This document shows positions 24,839-33,907 of a stretch of 47,065 nucleotides of DNA, one piece after another. How positions within the stretch are numbered: the stretch's first letter is position 1; each line of letters begins with the position of its first letter. The position numbers were made by a program, and so were the translations under genes. The notes beneath the pieces are model-generated. The model was not told where the DNA came from, did no database searches, and saw only the letters and a program-made list of their open reading frames with translations. This stretch comes from CAZADA01 sp964636945 (GTDB taxonomy: Bacteria; Pseudomonadota; Alphaproteobacteria; Caulobacterales; Maricaulaceae): contig CAZWVH010000016.1 of the NCBI GenBank assembly GCA_964636945.1, positions 1-47,065 on the forward strand, written 5' to 3'.

Positions 24839-24976
24839 AGATGGCTCCGAATCTGTCGAAGGTGTGAGTATCTTGTTCTGTCTTGGGGACAAGACGCCAA
24901 ATCTAGCGAAGAAGAGATTAGGCTGCGTCCAACGTTAATCGAACACAAATCGCGATCGTGATAAGGAGCGGTCCCT

Positions 24977-27973
24977 ATGAGCGCACAGAGCTCTTGGAGC
25001 ATGAAGGGCGCATCGTCCCAGAACACACGACGCGGAACGCGTTCAGCTGTGGATACGGGCGTCACCGTTGGCGACTGGATCAATCGCAAGATCCTCAGCG
25101 GCGCCAATGATGTGCGCGCCGACGCTAGCACACCGGAAGGCTTGGCCGCCGCCATTGATCGGCTGTCGCGGCGCATTGAAGCCACCGAGCATCGATCGAC
25201 ACTGGCCATTACCGGTATTGATCAAACGGTGTTGGGATTGGTCTCGCGCATGCAAGCGGCTGAAGGCGAACAGCTCAATCTCGAGCAACGCCATCACCAA
25301 GCCTTGGAAGATCTGACCAATGCGCGCGAAGCGTTGCTGGCCCGCATTGACCGTCTGGAAAACGAATCGTCGTCCTCCCGCAATCTGGATGCGTTACGGT
25401 CGCTTGAGGCGAGCCTTGCGCGGCTGTCGATGCATGTGGCGGACAATTCCAAGGCGCTCTCGGCGCAGATCGACCGGTATGGCGACGAGATCGCTGGGCT
25501 AGAGGACCATCTCAGCGAAGCGAGCGAGGCTGCTGAGGCCAGGTTCGCTGCATTTGCCGATGTCGATGATGCGCTCAATCGATCCATCCAAGAGCTGTCA
25601 GAGGCCCAAGCGGCGCAGGGCGAAAAGCTTGACTCGCTCAATAGCGCGGTCAGCGCCGTCGATGCGCGCGTGGACGATGCGGCCGAGCGCACCGCACGCG
25701 CATCTCAATCAGCCGCGGAGGCCACCCACCGTGCCGAGCGCGTGGAATCAGCGTTGTCGAACGAGTCCACGCAACGTGAAGCCGCCGTAGCGCAGCTCAC
25801 CGAGTATGCCGATCGTTTGTCAGCGGCCGAACAGGTCACCAATTCCGCCATCCGTTCGCTGGAAGATTCATTCAAAGCGCTCGAATCGCGTGTGCGCTCG
25901 GCGGAATCGGGGGTATCAGAAGCAGCAGGATTGCGTGCTGAATTTGGGGATCAGTTGTGCTCTCTGGGCCGCGAACTTGGCGAATTGGTGGACAGCACGC
26001 GCGAAACGTTGGCCGCACGCCTGCAGTCGGTCGCCTCAGAACAGCGGGTGGACGCCATCGAAGCGCGACTTGATTCCATCATGTCGGATATCTCGCTGGG
26101 AGAGCAACAACGCGCCGAAGCGCTGGACCGCATTGTGATGGAATTGGCCAAAGTTTCCGACGCTGTGGATCAACGCATCCGAGAAACGGGCATGGAAGCT
26201 GAAGCGCGCGTCGAGCAGCGCGCCCACATGGCGATCAAACGCACAGAGACCGCCGCTCATCACAGCGAGACTGCCGCGCAACGCAGTGAAACTGCCGCAC
26301 GCATGGCCCAAGACGCAGTCGGAACCGCTGAACAGCGGATGGATGATCGGGCCAAAAGTCATATCAAGCGGCTCGAAAAAGTGGCGCGCGCCGCTGGTGA
26401 GGGCTCAACCATGCGCGCAGAACTTGAAGCGCGCATTAAGGCGATGGAGACCAAGAGTCGGGCCGAACTGGGCGCCGTTCGCGAAACAGTGGACGACCTG
26501 GGCAAAGCTCATGAGCAAACGCAAAGTGCGATTTCCGGCCTCAGTGACCAATTTGATGATCTGGCCGGCCGAGCATCGCAACCGGGCCAAGCCATTTCGA
26601 CTGAAGACCTCGATCAGCGCATTCGCGACAGCGAACAACGCACCAAACGCATGATCGACGACATCATCGCCCGCAGCGCTCAGAGTCCTGAACCCAAACC
26701 GACAGCTGCGCCATCACAAGTCACCGAGGCCATCTTGGGCTTGGATTTGCGGCTCAGCGGGGACTTTTACGGGAAAACGACGGTGCACAATCTGGAGCCC
26801 ACTGACTCTGCTGACCCGGATGCGGCATACATTGCCGGTCTGGCTGAGGGGTCATCGGAATCTCCGGACGATGACACGGCGTTCGCCCCGGTGGCGTTGC
26901 CCGGCCGAGCCGCCTTCGGCGGTGACAATGATTTTGGTGAGAAGGCCAAAATTTCCACCACACCGTTCGACCAGGTTGACGTCTCAGACGACATTGACAC
27001 GCCATTTGACGAACCCGATCCGGACGATGATCCTGACCGCATCAGTGGCTTTGACGACTCTGATAGTGAAGACGAGGTCTGGCCCTCCCCAGACCGGGAA
27101 GGGGCCATGTTCACGCGCGACACGCTGGAGAACCAGCCGGGCTTGCGCACGCAAAATCCAGTGGTTGTTCCCAAGCGCGAAGATTCCGGTCTGGGCCTTG
27201 GAGCAAGTCTGGCCGCGCGCACGGGCCAAAGCCGCGGATCATTGGCCTTGGCGAGCGGCATGGCGTTCACCGCCGTTGGTGCAGCGACGTATCTGCTTTA
27301 CGAGGAGCGTGCGGTCTCTGGCGCCCAGCCAAACGAGGCGGACATTGCGCATTCCACCGGCCAGACTACGGGTAATGGCGCCGCGCTGATTGACGTTACA
27401 TCGCCCGTTCTCCAAGCCGATCTAGCCAAAGCCGGCAATGATGTGGTCGCGCTCTATAATATTGGCGTCGAGCACTTACAGGCGGAACGTGACGAACGCG
27501 GCGCTGCATTGATTTTGATTGCGGCCGAACAAGGACTCGCTGACGCGCAGCATCATATCGGCATGCTCTATAGCCGGGGTGTGGGTGTGAATGCTGATCA
27601 ACATATGTCGCGCACATGGACTGAGCGCGCCGCCAATGCCGGGCATCCCCGCGCCATGCACGATCTGGGCGTCAAGTTCGCCAACGCCAAAGGCGCTCCG
27701 CAAAGCTATGAACAAGCTCTACGGTGGTTCGAGGACGCTGCGCTGCTCGGCGTCGTTGATTCCCAGTATAATCTTGGCGTGCTTTATGAGCAGGGGCTCG
27801 GCGCGCCAACCAGCATAATCCAAGCTCACGCCTGGTATTCCCTCGCCGCATCTGGCGGAGATCAGGAAGCTCAGACGCGAGCGGATGAATTGGCGCGCAC
27901 ACTGACGCGCCGCGAATTGGAGGCCTCACGAGCAAAGGCCGCACAATTGGCGGAAAAGTCAGTGTCGGGCTGA
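24977..27973 (+). CDS. podJ: PodJ-like polar localisation factor with coiled coil and Sel1 repeats
   Basis: A 998-residue protein with PodJ architecture. The N-terminal MSAQSSWSMKGASSQNTRRG and VTVGDWINRKIL resemble the conserved start of PodJ/PodJL proteins. Residues about 50-620 are almost continuous heptad coiled coil, including a short tandem repeat (TETAA, SETAA, SETAA at about 421-442). An acidic, disordered linker follows (about 660-710, many Asp). One membrane helix is at about 754-776 (ALASGMAFTAVGAATYLL), then a periplasmic part with three to four Sel1-like repeats (about 818-965). No terminal peptidoglycan-binding domain is seen. PodJ organises the new cell pole for pili, holdfast and cell-cycle signalling. 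The start ATG has AAGGAG 10 bases upstream. The CtrA box in front fits cell-cycle control. Confidence 0.85.
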   Translation: MSAQSSWSMKGASSQNTRRGTRSAVDTGVTVGDWINRKILSGANDVRADASTPEGLAAAIDRLSRRIEATEHRSTLAITGIDQTVLGLVSRMQAAEGEQLNLEQRHHQALEDLTNAREALLARIDRLENESSSSRNLDALRSLEASLARLSMHVADNSKALSAQIDRYGDEIAGLEDHLSEASEAAEARFAAFADVDDALNRSIQELSEAQAAQGEKLDSLNSAVSAVDARVDDAAERTARASQSAAEATHRAERVESALSNESTQREAAVAQLTEYADRLSAAEQVTNSAIRSLEDSFKALESRVRSAESGVSEAAGLRAEFGDQLCSLGRELGELVDSTRETLAARLQSVASEQRVDAIEARLDSIMSDISLGEQQRAEALDRIVMELAKVSDAVDQRIRETGMEAEARVEQRAHMAIKRTETAAHHSETAAQRSETAARMAQDAVGTAEQRMDDRAKSHIKRLEKVARAAGEGSTMRAELEARIKAMETKSRAELGAVRETVDDLGKAHEQTQSAISGLSDQFDDLAGRASQPGQAISTEDLDQRIRDSEQRTKRMIDDIIARSAQSPEPKPTAAPSQVTEAILGLDLRLSGDFYGKTTVHNLEPTDSADPDAAYIAGLAEGSSESPDDDTAFAPVALPGRAAFGGDNDFGEKAKISTTPFDQVDVSDDIDTPFDEPDPDDDPDRISGFDDSDSEDEVWPSPDREGAMFTRDTLENQPGLRTQNPVVVPKREDSGLGLGASLAARTGQSRGSLALASGMAFTAVGAATYLLYEERAVSGAQPNEADIAHSTGQTTGNGAALIDVTSPVLQADLAKAGNDVVALYNIGVEHLQAERDERGAALILIAAEQGLADAQHHIGMLYSRGVGVNADQHMSRTWTERAANAGHPRAMHDLGVKFANAKGAPQSYEQALRWFEDAALLGVVDSQYNLGVLYEQGLGAPTSIIQAHAWYSLAASGGDQEAQTRADELARTLTRRELEASRAKAAQLAEKSVSG

Positions 27974-28120
27974 GCGAAGCGCCACAGAGCGCGGGTGATA
28001 ATAATGGTGGGCGCCCTCATAATCGGTTGCCGATAGGCCGCTGGTTGTGAGGGCCAACAACCTCGCCTTCTGCGGTGAAATGCGCTATAGATGCGGGATC
28101 GGTATGGGTGGGGAATCGCC

Positions 28121-28630
28121 ATGAATCAAACCATTTCGCGCGCACCAACGAGCGCCTTCCTCGTGGGATTTGGTGGTGTTGCTGTATTTATCGGCTTAAC
28201 CACCGCCATGTTCGTGTTTGCCCTTGGATTTGGCGGCGCGCCAGAAAGCCTCGACAATGCACGGCTATCACTCAACCTCCTGATTTTGTGGGCTGGGTTA
28301 ATTTTGGCGTTTTTGGGCGGCACACGATGGGGCCGCGCGCTCGGCGCGGACATCATGTCGCCAGGGCCCATTACCCTGCTTTCGGCCGCGTTCCCGAGCC
28401 TGATCGCGTGGATCAGCGTCGCGGTAAGCTTGCCGCCTCTCAACATTCCTGTTTTGGGGGTCAGCCTTCTCGTCGGAGGATTTTTCCACATGCTGATCTG
28501 GGACTTGCAGGGCGTCAACCAGGGCCTGTGGCCGAACTGGTACAGCGCGCTGCGCGTTGTGTTGACCCTGCTGGCCGCCCTGACGCTCGTCGCCGCCGGC
28601 ATTGGCGCGATCATGTACGGTATTGCCTAA
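28121..28630 (+). CDS. DUF3429-like membrane protein
   Basis: About 169 residues with five hydrophobic segments. LILWAGLILAFLGGTRWGRA carries the F-L-G-G-x-R-W-G motif typical of DUF3429, followed by LLSAAFPSLIAWISVAVSLP and FFHMLIWDLQGVNQGLWPNW. The last helix is LTLLAALTLVAAGIGAIMYG. The function of the family is unknown. I chose ATG 28121 with GGGGA upstream; the extended frame to 28091 lacks a site. It is a single gene convergent with pdeM, the stop codons being 12 bases apart. Confidence 0.75.
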   Translation: MNQTISRAPTSAFLVGFGGVAVFIGLTTAMFVFALGFGGAPESLDNARLSLNLLILWAGLILAFLGGTRWGRALGADIMSPGPITLLSAAFPSLIAWISVAVSLPPLNIPVLGVSLLVGGFFHMLIWDLQGVNQGLWPNWYSALRVVLTLLAALTLVAAGIGAIMYGIA

Positions 28631-28642
28631 AGAACGTATCAA

Positions 28643-29392
28643 TTAGTCGAGCGCCAGACGCGCGGCGCGCACCTTCCATATGCGCGCTTCGCCAAGCATG
28701 TACGCCGTCGGAATGTCGCTAAAGTGAGCGCGAAATGCCGGATCACGCACATTCAACCCGCCGGTGAACGCGCCCAGCGCCGGTAAGATCATGCGGTCAT
28801 CGCCGACGGCGAAACACTTGCGACGCACAGCCCGCCCCGCCCCCGCGATCCTCGCACACGGATGCAAGTGCCCAGCGATTTCACCTGGCCCAGGCCCGCA
28901 TTTGGGTTCATGGCGAAGCGTCAGCGCCCCCAGCGCCCATTGTTCGGCCGCATCGCCGCCAACAGCCTTCGGCGGCAGTGGATCGTGATTGCCGGCAATC
29001 CAAACCCAGTTCGAAACAGATCGGACTAAGGCGGCCAACCGTTCCACATGCGCATCGCCCAGCATTGCTGCCGCCCAAGGTGTGTGAAAACTGTCGCCCA
29101 GCGCCACAACCAGCTTTGGACGATGGCGTTCAATCAGCCCGTCCAGACGCCTCATGGTCGCTTCAGTATCATAGGGCGGCAACCAGCCCGCCCCGCTTGC
29201 GGTCAAGCACGCACCCTTCTCAAAATGCAAGTCGGCCACGAGCAGGACATCATAATCTGGCAGAAACGCCGCGCCGAGCGGGTCCAGCTCCACGCGTTCG
29301 CCATGAAGCACGAGAGCCGCCTGTTCGATTTCGCCCGGGAATTGGCGTTGTTCACTCAGCACACCAGTCATGGCCCCAGTGTGAGCGATCAT
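28643..29392 (-). CDS. pdeM: Ligase-associated DNA-damage-response metallophosphoesterase PdeM
   Basis: A calcineurin-like phosphoesterase of 242-249 residues. Metal ligands are in DLHFEKG (D-x-H, about residues 54-56), ALGDSFH, WIAGNHDP (N-H-D) and IAGHLHPC (G-H-x-H). The EKGACLTASGAGWLPPYDT segment marks the ligase-associated family, found with an ATP-dependent DNA ligase, an exonuclease and an Lhr-type helicase in many bacteria. Here the helicase is 1.8 kb upstream on the same strand, separated by other genes. ATG 29392 (AAGG just upstream) and ATG 29371 are both possible starts. The precise substrate of the family is not settled. Confidence 0.9.
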   Translation of the reverse strand: MIAHTGAMTGVLSEQRQFPGEIEQAALVLHGERVELDPLGAAFLPDYDVLLVADLHFEKGACLTASGAGWLPPYDTEATMRRLDGLIERHRPKLVVALGDSFHTPWAAAMLGDAHVERLAALVRSVSNWVWIAGNHDPLPPKAVGGDAAEQWALGALTLRHEPKCGPGPGEIAGHLHPCARIAGAGRAVRRKCFAVGDDRMILPALGAFTGGLNVRDPAFRAHFSDIPTAYMLGEARIWKVRAARLALD

Positions 29393-29446
29393 ACGCCTTG
29401 GTCAATGCGGTTATCCCAAGCCAGCGCGCGCGAAATCGACGCGCGG

Positions 29447-29884
29447 CTAGTCTTTCGCCAAAGCCTTTTCGATTTCGCTGATCGGATGGTTGGTGAGGTC
29501 TTTCGCAATCTCACCGGCGATCCGCTTTTGCACCTCATCATGCAACTGAGGACGCAATTCGCCCAAAGTCGATGGATCGGCGACGACCACCAAATGGTCG
29601 AACTTTTGATCCAGCGCCCATTTGCGCAGTCGATCGGCAAGTTCCTTCGCAAAGCGTTCTTTGGCAATCTCATGCCAGTCAGTCTCTTCGACCGCACTGC
29701 GTCCAACACCAGCGTCATCATAGCGACCGGGCCGATCGTCGGCCAATTCGCGTGATGGCGGGATATCCTGCTCTTTGTGGCGATGAACAATCAGATTGAT
29801 CAGCTCTTCATCACCCTCATTGCGCAGGACTAAATATTTGCCGCCATCGGCAACGACCACCCAGCCTTGATTGGGGATTTTCAT
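29447..29884 (-). CDS. Host-attachment-type protein (PF10116-like)
   Basis: A 145-residue soluble protein. WVVVADGGKYLVLRNEGD near the N-terminus, a charged middle with DDRPGRYDD, and FDHLVVVADPSTLGELRPQL match proteins labelled host attachment protein, related to the eRF1-like/baeRF group by fold. The name comes from plant-associated bacteria; the molecular function is not established. The start is ATG 29884, with GGGAGG 6-7 bases before it. It lies upstream of pdeM on the same strand with a 54-base gap, so co-transcription is possible. Confidence 0.83.
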   Translation of the reverse strand: MKIPNQGWVVVADGGKYLVLRNEGDEELINLIVHRHKEQDIPPSRELADDRPGRYDDAGVGRSAVEETDWHEIAKERFAKELADRLRKWALDQKFDHLVVVADPSTLGELRPQLHDEVQKRIAGEIAKDLTNHPISEIEKALAKD

Positions 29885-30159
29885 CAGTCGCCTCCCTGTC
29901 ACGAGTGAACCATCCAAACCGTCGGAACGCGCGGACACAGGTTCCGCTCCAAACGAAGGCCGAACATGGACCGCCCGCCAGATGCGGCCAACATCGTAAT
30001 CGCCGCAGCTTTGCTTGAGAGGCTCGATGCTGTACCATGATGCCGCCTTAAAATGGAGAACTCGTATCGCGTTCGTGCGTTTCAGGAATTTGGGATTGGG
30101 GGCAAAACGCGCCGAGCAAGACCGCCGGGGCGAGCAATTCGGAGCCTAAGGAGCCCAAG

Positions 30160-30576
30160 ATGCACGTGAAAGATTGCATGAGCACGCATGTGGCGTGGAT
30201 CGAACCCCATGTCACCTTAAAGGACGCTGCGATCCTCATGCGCGACCGGGATGTGGGCTCATTGCCCATTGGCGACAATGACCGACTGGTGGGCATGGTC
30301 ACTGACCGCGACATTGTCATTCGTGGCGCCGCGCAGGGCATGGACCCCGCCTCCACGCCGGTTTCGGCGGTGATGAGCGACCACATTCGATACTGCCGCA
30401 CGAATGACAGCTTAAAAGATGTGGCGGCGAACATGGCTGAAATCAAAATGCGCCGCCTACCGGTGGTCGACGACGACAAACGCCTAGTGGGCATGATCAG
30501 CCTGGGCGACATTGCCCGCTTTGCCCAAGAATCCACCAGCGGCGAGGCTTTGCGGGAGATTGTCGAACGGGTTTAG
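30160..30576 (+). CDS. Tandem CBS-domain protein
   Basis: A 138-residue Bateman module with two CBS motifs: MHVKDCMSTHVAWIEPHVTL to VGMVTDRDIVIRG (about 1-57) and VSAVMSDHIRYCRTNDSLKD to LVGMISLGDIARF (about 66-123). CBS pairs bind adenine nucleotides and usually regulate a partner; stand-alone forms are common in alphaproteobacteria and often stress-linked. The ATG has AAGGAG 6 bases upstream. Its stop codon overlaps the end of the convergent, decayed GNAT gene. The partner is unknown. Confidence 0.92.
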   Translation: MHVKDCMSTHVAWIEPHVTLKDAAILMRDRDVGSLPIGDNDRLVGMVTDRDIVIRGAAQGMDPASTPVSAVMSDHIRYCRTNDSLKDVAANMAEIKMRRLPVVDDDKRLVGMISLGDIARFAQESTSGEALREIVERV

Positions 30577-31086
30577 AGCCGGACGATTGGCCCCATCCTC
30601 GCCTCAATCCACACATTGCAGCGCTCATATGGCGAGCGGGACATGGGCAGCTCAACAAACCCGGATGACAGATAAAGCTGTTTGGCCACCTCAACTTTTG
30701 AGTTGGTCTCAATGAAGATCCGCCAGGCGCCCACGCGCTGGGCATGATCAAAACATGCCTTTACTCAAGCCCGGCCAACGTCTTTGCCTTGCGCGGTCGG
30801 GTCCACCGCCAGCTTGACCATTTCCAAGCCGCCATCGGCCATGGGGACCAGCCCAACACAGCCCACCACCGCGCCATCCGCGCTTTGCGCGAAGTAAATC
30901 TCCCCGCCCTTGTCGATCACATGTGCTTTGGGATCACCCAGCGTGATCCGGTCTTTGTCTTCCAGCTGAAAGTAGCGGGTGATCCAGCCTTCATTGAGAA
31001 GGCGAAAGGCCTGCGTATGTTCGATCTAAAAGGGAATGATGGTGATTGCGGGCAATGCGGTGGCGTGGTCATTCAATTGGGCTCAT
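30573..31086 (-). pseudogene. Decayed GNAT acetyltransferase gene
   Basis: Translating the minus strand gives a clear GNAT-family protein broken at several points. From ATG 31086 the frame runs only MSPIE before a stop; the following homologous sequence is in another frame, so one frameshift is implied (total length is not a multiple of three). ITIIPF is then followed by an in-frame TAG (31026-31028), and the body, HTQAFRLLNEGWITRYFQLE and so on to LAVDPTAQGKDVGRA, meets TGA (30765-30767) in the acetyl-CoA-binding loop. VKACFDHAQRVGAWRIFIET continues to a normal TAA at 30573-30575. Three independent lesions argue for decay, not sequencing error. Confidence 0.8.
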
Positions 31087-31196
31087 GGCTTGATCCTAGA
31101 GTCTAGCCAGCCGCGATCGCCTTGGCACGCCCATTTGTTTGGCGAAAATTTCCGCACTTTGAGAATGGTGGGTATGTGGGCTCGCGCCTTATTCAT

Positions 31197-33794
31197 TCAG
31201 CCCATCGCGTCTTCAATAATGTCTTCGGCCGCGTCTTCCAAGATCGCTTCGGCCGCATCGCCATGAATGGGCACGCGACCGATCTCCAGCATGACCGGCG
31301 CGGCCAGCGGCGAGACTTTGGGCAAATCCACATGGTGGATGTGATCCTGAATCCGCATCAACCCCGCGTTAAGCCGGCCGATATCCAGCAAGCCGCCCGA
31401 GGCGTCGCGCCATGCGGCCTCCATCATCAAATGGTCGGGCTGGTGACGGCGGAGCACGTCGTAGATCAGATCGGTGGAGAAAGTGACTTGCCGGCCGGTT
31501 TTTTCTTCGCCGGGCATGCGCCGCGGCAGCATGCCCGAGATCATCGCACAGGTGCGAAAAGTGCGCTTCATCAGCATGCTGTCATGAATCCAGGCATCGA
31601 GATCGTCGCCCAGCATGTCCTCATGAAACAATTCGGCCATATCCACGTCGCCCATGGGCTGCAGACCCCAAACGGAGATCGCATAGTCATTGGCCACAAA
31701 GCCCAGCGGATTTAACCCCAGCCGTTCCAATCGCCGCGTGAGCAACATGCCCAGCGATTGGTGCGCCAGCCGGCCTTCAAACGGGTAAGCCACGAGATAG
31801 TGCTTCGATCGGCGCGGGAAGGTCTCCACTAACATGTCGTCGGCGGCTGGGATCACCGACCGTTCAGCTTGCGCCTCCAGCCATTCGCGCACTTGACCAG
31901 GCATCCCGGCCCAGCTCTCAGGCTCTGAAATCATTTGGCGCACGCGCGCCGCCAAAAACGTGGACAACGGAAATTTACCACCTTGCCAACTGGGCACTTT
32001 GGCGTCGGGCGCATGCGAGCGCGTGACGAACACATCGGTCTCCGCCATGCCCTCAAACCGCAGGACTTGTCCGGCAAACACAAAGGTGTCGCCGGGCGAG
32101 AGTTGGTTGACATACCATTCTTCGATCCGACCGATCATGCGTCCGCCGCGGAGCTGTCTAGCGCGTTGCGTAGCGGGCGTTCCTGGAGCGCCAGGCGGGC
32201 GTGCCTTTCGATCCCGATCCGGCAACGCCATCACCGCATTGACCGGGCGCGACAGCGTCGGCGCCTCATTTGCGCGCCGCCCGCCAGCAAGCCAAACATT
32301 GAGCATCGGGTCTTCGACGATCGCCCCCACATTCATCCGGTGGAGCTGAACGGCTTGACCGGTGGCGGCGCGCCATTTGCCGTCTTGTTTGACGATTCGG
32401 CGGAAGCGGTCATAGCTGCGCAGCGCATAGCCGCCCGTGGCGACAAAATCCAACACCCGCTCATAGGTTTCCCAGGTGAGTTCGGCATAAGGCGCGGCGG
32501 AGCGGATCTCGTTATACAATGACAATTCGTCGAACGGATCGCCGCACGCCCGGCCCATGACATGTTGGGCCAGCACATCCAAAGCGCCCGGCCGGAACAC
32601 ATCGCCATCGAGCTCATGATCGGCCACCGCGCCTTGGGCGGCCAGGCACTCGAGCACTTCAAACCGGTTGGCGGGGGCCAGCACCGCCCGGCTCGCCTCG
32701 TCCATGCGGTGATTGGCCCGGCCCACGCGTTGGATCAGGCGCGCAGCGCCTTTGGGCGCGCCCATTTGGATCACCAGGTCCACATCACCCCAGTCAATCC
32801 CGAGATCCAGCGTGGAGGTGCACACAATGGCGCGCAGATCACCGCGCACCATGGCCGCCTCGACCTTGCGTCGCTGCTCCACCGCCAACGAACCATGGTG
32901 CAAGGCGATCGGCAGGTTGTCGTCATTCACATTCCACAGGCCTTGGAACGTCATTTCCGCCTGGCTGCGGGTGTTGACGAAAACCAATGCGGTTTTGGCT
33001 CGTTGGATTTGCCGATAAACGTCCTCGAAGGTGTGTTTGCCGGTATGCCCCGACCAGGGAATGCGACCGTCTGTGGCGAGAATGTCGATTTGCGCGGCCG
33101 CCCCGCCAGAGGCGCGTATGATGGGAATGAGGTTCGCCGTCTGCGCTTGGGGCGCTAACCAGCGCGCCAATGCCTCTTCATCACATACGGTTGCTGACAA
33201 TCCAATCCGTCGATAGCCCGGCGCATAGCGCTCCAGCGCAGCCAGCCCCAAACACAACAGATCTCCGCGCTTTTGCGGCGCCAGAGCATGGGCTTCGTCA
33301 ATGATGACACAGCGCAGGTCGCCGAAGAAGGCTTCCCCGTTTTCTTGCGAGAGGAACAGCGCCAATTGCTCGGGCGTGGTCAGCAGAATATCGGGCGGTT
33401 TTTGCCGCTGGCGTTGGCGGCGCGAGGGCGGCGTATCACCGGTGCGCGCCTCGATGCGCAGATTGAGACCCATCTCCTCGCACGGGATTTCCAGATTGCG
33501 CCGCACATCCACCGCCAAGGCTTTCAACGGGCTGATATACAGCGTGTGCAAGGCGTGGGAGCGTGATGGATTAGGATCGTCATCGACGCGCTCGGCCAAC
33601 TCAATCAGGCTGGGCAAAAAGCCCGCCAGCGTTTTTCCCCCACCTGTCGGCGCGATGACCAGGCTGGATAGGCCACGCCCGGCGGCGTCAATCACCGCAA
33701 GCTGATGCGCGCGCGGCCGCCAGCCTCTGGAGTTAAACCATTGCTGAAATCGATCGGGAAGCGTGATCAATGGTGCAGCTGATGGCGTGCTCAT
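31197..33794 (-). CDS. Ligase-associated DNA-damage-response DEXH helicase (Lhr type)
   Basis: An 865-residue superfamily 2 helicase. Motif I is APTGGGKTLAGFLPSL (about 50-57), motif II IIDEAHAL (about 163-168), motif III SATV, and motif VI RVGRANHRMDEASR. Two RecA-like domains are followed by the Lhr winged helix and C-terminal beta-rich domains (SPGDTFVFAGQVLRFEGMAE; SKHYLVAYPFEGRLAHQSLG; GFVANDYAISVWGLQP). These marks fit the helicase of the ligase-associated repair cluster, which often neighbours pdeM. It likely unwinds DNA 3' to 5' in damage repair. The ATG has a weak site (CAGG). Neither the cognate ligase nor the exonuclease is in the window. Confidence 0.93.
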   Translation of the reverse strand: MSTPSAAPLITLPDRFQQWFNSRGWRPRAHQLAVIDAAGRGLSSLVIAPTGGGKTLAGFLPSLIELAERVDDDPNPSRSHALHTLYISPLKALAVDVRRNLEIPCEEMGLNLRIEARTGDTPPSRRQRQRQKPPDILLTTPEQLALFLSQENGEAFFGDLRCVIIDEAHALAPQKRGDLLCLGLAALERYAPGYRRIGLSATVCDEEALARWLAPQAQTANLIPIIRASGGAAAQIDILATDGRIPWSGHTGKHTFEDVYRQIQRAKTALVFVNTRSQAEMTFQGLWNVNDDNLPIALHHGSLAVEQRRKVEAAMVRGDLRAIVCTSTLDLGIDWGDVDLVIQMGAPKGAARLIQRVGRANHRMDEASRAVLAPANRFEVLECLAAQGAVADHELDGDVFRPGALDVLAQHVMGRACGDPFDELSLYNEIRSAAPYAELTWETYERVLDFVATGGYALRSYDRFRRIVKQDGKWRAATGQAVQLHRMNVGAIVEDPMLNVWLAGGRRANEAPTLSRPVNAVMALPDRDRKARPPGAPGTPATQRARQLRGGRMIGRIEEWYVNQLSPGDTFVFAGQVLRFEGMAETDVFVTRSHAPDAKVPSWQGGKFPLSTFLAARVRQMISEPESWAGMPGQVREWLEAQAERSVIPAADDMLVETFPRRSKHYLVAYPFEGRLAHQSLGMLLTRRLERLGLNPLGFVANDYAISVWGLQPMGDVDMAELFHEDMLGDDLDAWIHDSMLMKRTFRTCAMISGMLPRRMPGEEKTGRQVTFSTDLIYDVLRRHQPDHLMMEAAWRDASGGLLDIGRLNAGLMRIQDHIHHVDLPKVSPLAAPVMLEIGRVPIHGDAAEAILEDAAEDIIEDAMG

Positions 33795-33907
33795 AACCTG
33801 ATTTTAAGTGTTTCTCTTGCTTCCTGAACACAACTCTACATGTGATTGAGTATCCAATTACGCAAACAAATGGCGGCGCTACGGGCCGCCGGGGCTGGGA
33901 GCCGGGC

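Noticed and set aside
30765..30767. In-frame TGA in the GNAT gene as a possible selenocysteine or read-through codon
   Set aside because: A separate TAG and a frameshift also break the gene, and the TGA replaces a residue that is normally hydrophobic; decay is simpler.
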